A stretch of 64,000 nt of DNA from Gyrodactylus bullatarudis (Eukaryota; Platyhelminthes; Monogenea; Gyrodactylidea; Gyrodactylidae): NCBI GenBank assembly GCA_012064415.1, contig SSNU01000080.1:62001-126000 (forward strand), in the 5' to 3' direction. A program made the translations under genes and the position numbers. Shown in pieces: positions 58,112-64,000 of this stretch (position 1 is its first letter; every line of letters starts with the position of its first letter). Below the pieces are notes generated by a model. That model was not told where the DNA came from. It did not search any database and saw only the letters and a program-made list of their open reading frames with translations.

Positions 58112-59878
58112 ATGCTTAATGATATGGGAAGTCGAATGGTAACTGCATTATTTCGTTTCACACGTCGTAGTACTATCCATGGATTTAATCACATCGCACA
58201 AGCACGAACATCTCAAAGGCGATTGTTCTGGCTGTTTATTTCCATATTTGCCACCATAGGATTTATCATAAATATGGTTAATCTTTTGGAGAAATATTGG
58301 CAAGTACCTATACTAACAAACTTGTACCATGATCAGGAGCCTTTCAGATTTCCTGATTTCACATTTTGTCAAATGAATCCAGTTTATTTCCCACCCAAGG
58401 GAACAATAGAACGCTTCGAGCTCGAAGATACTTTAAAGAAAGCATTGAAGGAACAAGTACCTATAAGTGATTACATCTATCATACAAAGAATAAGAATTT
58501 AACGCATCCAAAGTGGTCATCAATTGTTTATTGTCGCTTTAAAGGGATTCCATGTGATGAAAGACATTTTGATTTGATTCCAAACTTCCCATATTTATCC
58601 TGCTACTATTTTAATATGACAAAATTAAATGTTTCTCGTGTTGGTTCAACTTCTAATTCCTTATCAAATCCTGACTTTACAATGGTTGTATATCAAAGTT
58701 TGGAATTCCCGCGAGAATATCAAAGGGATCCACATAATTCACTCTCTCTCCCAGCAGGAATTGTTCTGATGGTGCATGAGCCTGGCACATTTCCTCATAT
58801 TGGCTATAATACACTAGTAATGAATGGTGGCATACGCTTGGAGATAAAACTCACTGAAATAAATCATTTAAAATCCCTTGGTCGATGTAAGGAGAATGAC
58901 GAGTTTTTCTCATACTACAATTTTCTAACAAATATTAATATGACATTTCTTGGGCGTACAAACGATTGCATGCATAAAAAGATTCAAAGTTGGGTTGGAG
59001 AAAAATACAACTGTACATACATGGCAACAAATACTCTGCCAGAATATTCCCATTTGCCTTGGTGTACTGAAGCTATTAAAGATCCTATTTCATTTGACCA
59101 TTGTTCAATTGATCCTTGTCGTCATTTGAATATAGGAAAAGTTATTGCTCACAGTAAATTTCCAGCTGTCGAACAAAGGTACACTCATTTGAACTGGCTG
59201 AAAAAATTATCTGAATTAGAAGCGTTAGAATTAAAAAATTATGGAAAATCTGAACTCCGTTACAAAGCCCTTATGAATAATAAAAATGGAAATTTAACTT
59301 GTAAGCAAGCGTACGAGAGACTGATGCAAGACTCTTTAAACGTAAAATTTGTTGAGCAGAATTTCTTAATGTTCAAAGTTGTACCATTCAGTCATTATAT
59401 GGATGTTGTTGTGGAAACTGAGGAATATCCATTGAGTCGTCTCTTAAGTGATATGGGTGGATGTATTGGTCTTTGGATAGGGGCGAGTTTAATCACGTTC
59501 TTCGAATGCATCGATTTGATTTTGGATATATTTGATAGTGCTAAAATCCGTGATATTATCAGTAGTTCTAATGAGAATCGAAATATCGAACAAGCATTAT
59601 TAAAGAGTTATACTGCTCAGACATATATTCTTGGAGGCCAACCATTGTGGGACACAGACTCAGAAATTGATTGGCTCAAGTCTAAATACGTAGGCATAAA
59701 GAACATTCCTCCTACGCCACCATTTTATCGTGAATATCTGAAGAATTCACGTTTCCGCAACAATACTCGCTCTTGTGAATCTGTGAGTAACCAGAGGGTC
59801 TTTTATGCAAATAGCGTCTCTACTAAGGAAAAAGAAATTCAAGTAGAAGGAATCAACAGACAAGAAAGTGTAATCTAA
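58112..59878 (+). CDS. DEG/ENaC (amiloride-sensitive/acid-sensing type) cation channel, single exon
   Basis: 588 residues in one open frame. It has the family layout. The N-terminal HG gating motif lies at residues 23-24 (STIHGFNHIA). TM1 spans about 37-59 (LFWLFISIFATIGFIINMV). A large cysteine-rich extracellular loop with several N-glycosylation sequons follows (NMT, NCT, NLT). The pre-TM2 and TM2 region covers about 436-478 with the selectivity filter GAS at 457-459 (GLWIGASLITFFE). A cytoplasmic tail of about 110 residues ends the protein. These trimeric sodium-selective channels respond to protons, peptides or touch. No intron is needed, unlike neighbouring genes, so it may be a retrocopy or a rapidly expanding family member. 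Subfamily not assigned. Confidence 0.93.
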   Translation: MLNDMGSRMVTALFRFTRRSTIHGFNHIAQARTSQRRLFWLFISIFATIGFIINMVNLLEKYWQVPILTNLYHDQEPFRFPDFTFCQMNPVYFPPKGTIERFELEDTLKKALKEQVPISDYIYHTKNKNLTHPKWSSIVYCRFKGIPCDERHFDLIPNFPYLSCYYFNMTKLNVSRVGSTSNSLSNPDFTMVVYQSLEFPREYQRDPHNSLSLPAGIVLMVHEPGTFPHIGYNTLVMNGGIRLEIKLTEINHLKSLGRCKENDEFFSYYNFLTNINMTFLGRTNDCMHKKIQSWVGEKYNCTYMATNTLPEYSHLPWCTEAIKDPISFDHCSIDPCRHLNIGKVIAHSKFPAVEQRYTHLNWLKKLSELEALELKNYGKSELRYKALMNNKNGNLTCKQAYERLMQDSLNVKFVEQNFLMFKVVPFSHYMDVVVETEEYPLSRLLSDMGGCIGLWIGASLITFFECIDLILDIFDSAKIRDIISSSNENRNIEQALLKSYTAQTYILGGQPLWDTDSEIDWLKSKYVGIKNIPPTPPFYREYLKNSRFRNNTRSCESVSNQRVFYANSVSTKEKEIQVEGINRQESVI

Positions 59879-60160
59879 ATCCATATAGATTATAATATTT
59901 AATTGTAATATAATATTATTTAATATGAATTTTTTAGAAATTCTTAATGATATCGAACATTGATTTCTAATTTATCAATAAAAAATTCAATTTCTAAAGC
60001 ATTCTGTATGTATAAGAAATATACATGCCTTTGAAGAACAAAATAATGATTCTTCGAATTGGAAAAAAATCTGTTTTCTTGTCTAATTTTGATCACACTC
60101 TCAGTGTGAAATCAGCAAAAATTTTCAACTCAAAGTTCAAAATTTGAAAAATGTCATGAG

Positions 60161-60588
60161 TAGAGCACCAAAAAAGTAGCTAATTATTTGGCTAAAAGTA
60201 GCACCAAAATTGCTAAAAGTACCTAAAAATTTATTTAGAATTATTGACTGCCAATAAATGCAATCAAACTAGGCTGGTTTGAAAAAATGCAGTACACGCG
60301 CATGCTGTATTGACCAATGAAATTGATTCGAGTAACACATCTCTGGTTTTACGTCCATATATGGACATGGTACATATACATTCCCTATGACGGTGTATTG
60401 ATCAATGAATTCATAGCAAATACATTTAGACGTTAACAAATCAGAGGGCGAGTAAAATAATTTTCTTTGTGTTATCGACTAAAAATTGATTGATTTTCAA
60501 TAAAAAAGTAGCCTTTTTTTCTAAAAAGTAGCATCGAGTAGCATAAGTAGCAAATCAAGTTCCAAAAAGTAGCAAATTTGGTGCTCTA
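60161..60588. mobile_element. hAT-like MITE with AGTAGC subterminal repeats
   Basis: Inverted ends TAGAGCACCAAA/TTTGGTGCTCTA are flanked by GTCATGAG (60153-60160) and ATCATGAG (60589-60596), an 8-bp duplication with one mismatch that fits the hAT pattern. At least seven AGTAGC units, mostly AAAGTAGC, cluster near both ends. The element is 428 bp and non-coding. Confidence 0.8.
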
Positions 60589-60659
60589 ATCATGAGTTCA
60601 TAAAATTGATTTTTTCAAAGTTTTTTTTCTACAAAGAGTGAAAGTGAGCCTCATGATCT

Positions 60660-60785
60660 ACGTCTAGTTAAAATGAAGATGGGAACTTATGATTTTGATC
60701 AAGATTTTTTGGAATCTAGTTCATGAGAAGAAAAAAAATTTTGAGAATTTTGTAAAAATCGTAAATTCCCATCTTCATATTAACA
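60660..60785. repeat. Inverted pair of the ATGAAGATGGGAA repeat
   Basis: GTTAAAATGAAGATGGGAAC near 60667 faces AAATTCCCATCTTCATATTAAC ending near 60783 in inverted orientation. It belongs to the same family as copies in 56171-58111. Confidence 0.5.
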
Positions 60786-60985
60786 CTGTATAAAGCTATT
60801 CTGTAAAATTTACATTGCAAATACTCCGAACTCCATCAATATACCGACAGAGATATTGAATTTCGTCAATATGATCTCGATATTAGGGGTAGAGAAATAA
60901 TACCCCCCCTTAGTATAAATTACACATATTTAGTGATCTTATACTCAAACGATTTCAAGTTATAGCTCAATGATAGAGAGTTTAA

Positions 60986-61068
60986 CCCTAGAACGACATT
61001 TTAATTTTCCCTTATGGGAGTTTCAATACAAATGGGGGCGTTAAAGACCACCGAATGTCGTTCTGGGG
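60986..61068. mobile_element. 83-bp piggyBac-like mini-element
   Basis: Ends CCCTAGAACGACATT and AATGTCGTTCTGGGG are inverted with one mismatch over 15 bp. They are flanked directly by TTAA on both sides (60982-60985 and 61069-61072). TTAA duplication and a CCC-initial TIR are hallmarks of piggyBac. There is no room for coding sequence. Confidence 0.75.
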
Positions 61069-61125
61069 TTAAAGGAGAAATGAATTATTGAGATTTTTAA
61101 ATATATATTCATTTGATAGTTTTTA

Positions 61126-61228
61126 AAAATTTATTATTTTCTCAACCTTAAAAGAGTTTGATGATGTTTTGTACCATGTAATTGTTCTTCGAGACACACT
61201 GAATACTTTCGGATGCAACTATTGTAGG
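61126..61228 (+). repeat. Direct repeat, left copy (pair with 62852-62953)
   Basis: About 103 bp containing TTCGAGACACACTGAATAC and TTTCGGATGCAACTATTGTA recurs at 62852-62953 with two substitutions and a 2-nt deletion. The two copies bracket a retroelement-like block and the assembly gap. Confidence 0.85.
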
Positions 61229-61449
61229 TGATGTAGGGAAACTAGTCAACGAGGAGAAACCAGCACTCTGTGTCCATAAACCCACAATCTCAACATCAGT
61301 TGATAATTCTCTCTCCAAGAATAAACCCGGATCTTCTACCCATTCTGATGATAAGACGACCAACAATTCCACAATTAAGCCCCTAATAGCTCCCAGTTCA
61401 CGATGCAATTATCACCCCAACATCTGATCCCGATCCAATATCTCCCCAA

Positions 61450-61863
61450 GTGCACGACCAGCAGTTCACACCCTTGCTCTGCTCGACTCAACTCACAGCC
61501 CAAAACGACATGAGCAAGATGACACCAAAAAACAATATCAACGCACACTCAACCCCTATCACAGACATGACAACCAGGTTGCCAACAGAAACTCTCACCT
61601 CAACATTAGTTGATAATCTACCCTCCACAGGCTATCATGTCATACAAGACCCTATCCCAGCAACCTCTAACGATCGGAAAAGATTCTTTTCCCAACCAGA
61701 AACGCAAGCTCCTACTCCAACCCGGAAACGAAATGCCTCAACATCGCCACAGCAACCCAAAGCGAGGAGAAAACAGGGAAAGAGAGCGGCAATGTGGACC
61801 CAGAAAATCCAAAAATTCTTCACAACCCCAAACAGTGACTATGCCGATCCCATTGGTCAGTAA
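61450..61863 (+). CDS. Unassigned retroelement-like ORF
   Basis: A 137-residue frame rich in T, P, S, N and Q with a basic C-terminal stretch (KARRKQGKRAAMW, then QKIQKFF). Upstream sequence 61240-61440 is coding-like in other frames. It contains the near-repeat ACATNAGTTGATAATNT, also at 61290. Composition resembles LINE ORF1 or gag linkers. No motif identifies it. Confidence 0.3.
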   Translation: MHDQQFTPLLCSTQLTAQNDMSKMTPKNNINAHSTPITDMTTRLPTETLTSTLVDNLPSTGYHVIQDPIPATSNDRKRFFSQPETQAPTPTRKRNASTSPQQPKARRKQGKRAAMWTQKIQKFFTTPNSDYADPIGQ

Positions 61864-62177
61864 CATAAATAGACCAATAGACATGGTTCAAAACAAATGA
61901 ATAATCGCTATTGGTCAAGACTATCCTACCATGCTCTTTTATTATGTATATATATATGTTGTGCGCAAAAAGTGAAGTTGCACCAAAAATGAAGATTTGT
62001 TCAGGTCTATGTAAAGTGTATGACACAGTATATATTGTATATCTCCCCCTCCCCATACATCATCTATATGAAATACACCTAGTCTCTAGGTCCTAGTGTA
62101 TATTACACACACACATTGAAATTCTCCTATTATACGAACACACCTCACACAATGGTTTGTCAAAAAAAGGCTTAGAG

Positions 62178-62708
62178 NNNNNNNNNNNNNNNNNNNNNNN
62201 NNNNNNNNNNNNNNNNNNNNNNNNNNNNNNNNNNNNNNNNNNNNNNNNNNNNNNNNNNNNNNNNNNNNNNNNNNNNNNNNNNNNNNNNNNNNNNNNNNNN
62301 NNNNNNNNNNNNNNNNNNNNNNNNNNNNNNNNNNNNNNNNNNNNNNNNNNNNNNNNNNNNNNNNNNNNNNNNNNNNNNNNNNNNNNNNNNNNNNNNNNNN
62401 NNNNNNNNNNNNNNNNNNNNNNNNNNNNNNNNNNNNNNNNNNNNNNNNNNNNNNNNNNNNNNNNNNNNNNNNNNNNNNNNNNNNNNNNNNNNNNNNNNNN
62501 NNNNNNNNNNNNNNNNNNNNNNNNNNNNNNNNNNNNNNNNNNNNNNNNNNNNNNNNNNNNNNNNNNNNNNNNNNNNNNNNNNNNNNNNNNNNNNNNNNNN
62601 NNNNNNNNNNNNNNNNNNNNNNNNNNNNNNNNNNNNNNNNNNNNNNNNNNNNNNNNNNNNNNNNNNNNNNNNNNNNNNNNNNNNNNNNNNNNNNNNNNNN
62701 NNNNNNNN
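62178..62708. other. Assembly gap (531 N)
   Basis: Undetermined bases. Apparent ORFs crossing it are artefacts. The true length is unknown. Confidence 0.99.
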
Positions 62709-62851
62709 GTCGGTGTAAGGTCTGAAGAGAGCCGACGAAAATAAAAGCTTTTATTCACCCAAATAACTTCGTCGTTCTAACCACCAGCATGACCATTAGT
62801 CAGCATCCACTGAATATCTTCGAGGAAATAAGGCAATTAATGTCTCAAAAT

Positions 62852-62953
62852 AAAAATTTATTATTTTCTCAACCTTATAAGAGTTTGATGATTTTTTGTA
62901 CCATGTAATTGTTCTTCGAGACACTGAATACTTTCGGATGCAACTATTGTAGG
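62852..62953 (+). repeat. Direct repeat, right copy (pair with 61126-61228)
   Basis: Same sequence as the left copy with minor differences. The 62709-62850 segment before it carries AATAAA and may be the 3' end of the intervening element. Confidence 0.85.
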
Positions 62954-64000
62954 AATTATCCCGTTTAAATACTAAATAATAAATACAGCCTATATCAGCC
63001 TTCTAGGATACGTATTCTTATAATGTAGATTTGGATTCGAATACTCAAGAAAATTTGGATCATCTACCGTTGAGAAGGATGAGTTAAAACTTTCAACTTG
63101 AATGTAGGAATCATAGTAAATAGTCTTCGCCTCAGATTTAATGCTGAAGCTAAAAATACGATTTGCTCAGCTATTTTTTTTATTGCCAACCCCTTAAATG
63201 ATATCAAGGAAAAAACCGAAGATGAAGATCATTTTAGGAAGAAAATTATTTTTTTCGACTCAGATCACTTCTCGGAGTATGGATCAAAAACAGGGGTGAA
63301 AATAGGTTATAAAATAATTTGAGCTAGCAAATCGGATCAGATCACGGAGAAAAAAATAGTTTGGTATTTTTTACACGAAGAACCAAGAAAAAATTTTTTT
63401 TCAAAAATTTTGTTTTCTTGAAAACCTACTTCCCAAGGTAGGTAAAAAGTAAGATAACTTATATCAAGGAATCATACCTCTAGAATTAAAATATGAAATC
63501 GCCTGAACTCTATCTACCAAAGCTACGAAGATAGCCTGTTTTTGGATCAAAAAAGGACCTAATTTTTAATCGATAAATTTTGAACCAAAAATAATTGCGT
63601 TGAAACAACTGTAGATTCGTAATCAGCGTGTTCACAAACCATATGATAGACAGAAGATGGAATGCGAGTCATGAAAAAAAATTCTCTTGGACCAGAGGTT
63701 AAAATGTCTAAATTTTTCAAAAAAACCTTATTCAAATTTTTTTTCTCAATTCAGTAAAAGTGTACATTAGACCTCGATGAAAATTTTAAAACAGGAAATT
63801 CTGGGCGGGATTCTAAAATATTGTTAATTATCATATTCTTTTTACTTTAAACAGAAAATATAGTAAAATACTAAAGTTTCCAAGTTCCGAATTCTAAAAT
63901 AATATTTTTGATATCTAAAATAAAATTTGATTTTTCAATATTAGCAAAATAATAAAATCCGCTTAATTAACCCTCATCCTATATTTGGGGTCGATTACAC
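62954..64000. other. AT-rich sequence, nothing recognised
   Basis: Only short ORFs of low-complexity composition, such as 63098-63322. No repeat ends or RNA genes seen. Confidence 0.45.

Noticed and set aside
62093..62758. Long ORFs on both strands at 62.1-62.8 kb
   Set aside because: They consist of the N gap and are artefacts.
63098..63322. 74-residue ORF near the window end
   Set aside because: Low-complexity composition with no family resemblance and no supporting context.

Overview
This is an AT-rich window of an animal nuclear genome. The host genes have spliceosomal GT-AG introns and metazoan content: a DEG/ENaC channel, RIC8, PHAX and a mitochondrial EF-G2. Many introns are extremely short, with reconstructed lengths of 22, 25, 28, 30, 30, 32, 32, 33 and 33 nt. 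The species cannot be fixed from sequence alone. The DEG/ENaC protein looks arthropod-like to me, but that is a weak inference.

Host genes sit in compact clusters. From 2.0 to 20.7 kb there are: mitochondrial elongation factor G2 (GFM2, minus, six exons); a small one-helix membrane protein (minus); the rRNA/tRNA cytidine acetyltransferase NAT10 (plus, eight exons), starting 127 bp from it in divergent orientation; a DHRS1-like dehydrogenase (minus), convergent with NAT10; and a short PHAX snRNA-export adaptor (plus). From 34.3 to 37.3 kb there are a 78/88-residue unknown (minus), RIC8 (plus), and a secreted cyclophilin B (minus) convergent with RIC8. At 58.1-59.9 kb there is one intronless DEG/ENaC channel. 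These are housekeeping and membrane genes with no evident shared pathway.

Nearly all the rest is mobile DNA. A Tigger/pogo transposase pseudogene fills 0-0.65 kb. Introns of GFM2 and NAT10 carry several inverted-repeat elements. From 21 to 34 kb there is a LINE, two Ty3/Gypsy retrotransposons joined head to head inside their gag regions, and Penelope-like (PLE) and LINE scraps. From 38.7 to 50.4 kb there are LINE fragments, a TIR element with a nested hAT MITE, a tRNA-derived SINE head, a large perfect hairpin, an inverted LINE/PLE mosaic, and a complete Tc1 transposon with 210-bp inverted repeats. From 50.4 to 58 kb there are decayed PLE copies, a piggyBac-like MITE and degenerate repeats. 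From 60 to 64 kb there are a hAT MITE, an 83-bp piggyBac-like mini-element, and a retroelement-like block containing a 531-base assembly gap.

No wholly new gene system is visible. The observations most worth following up are hammerhead-ribozyme-like motifs in the PLE 3' regions, the ultrashort introns, the apparently recent Tc1 copy with paired binding-site repeats, and several non-autonomous DNA elements with clear target-site duplications.
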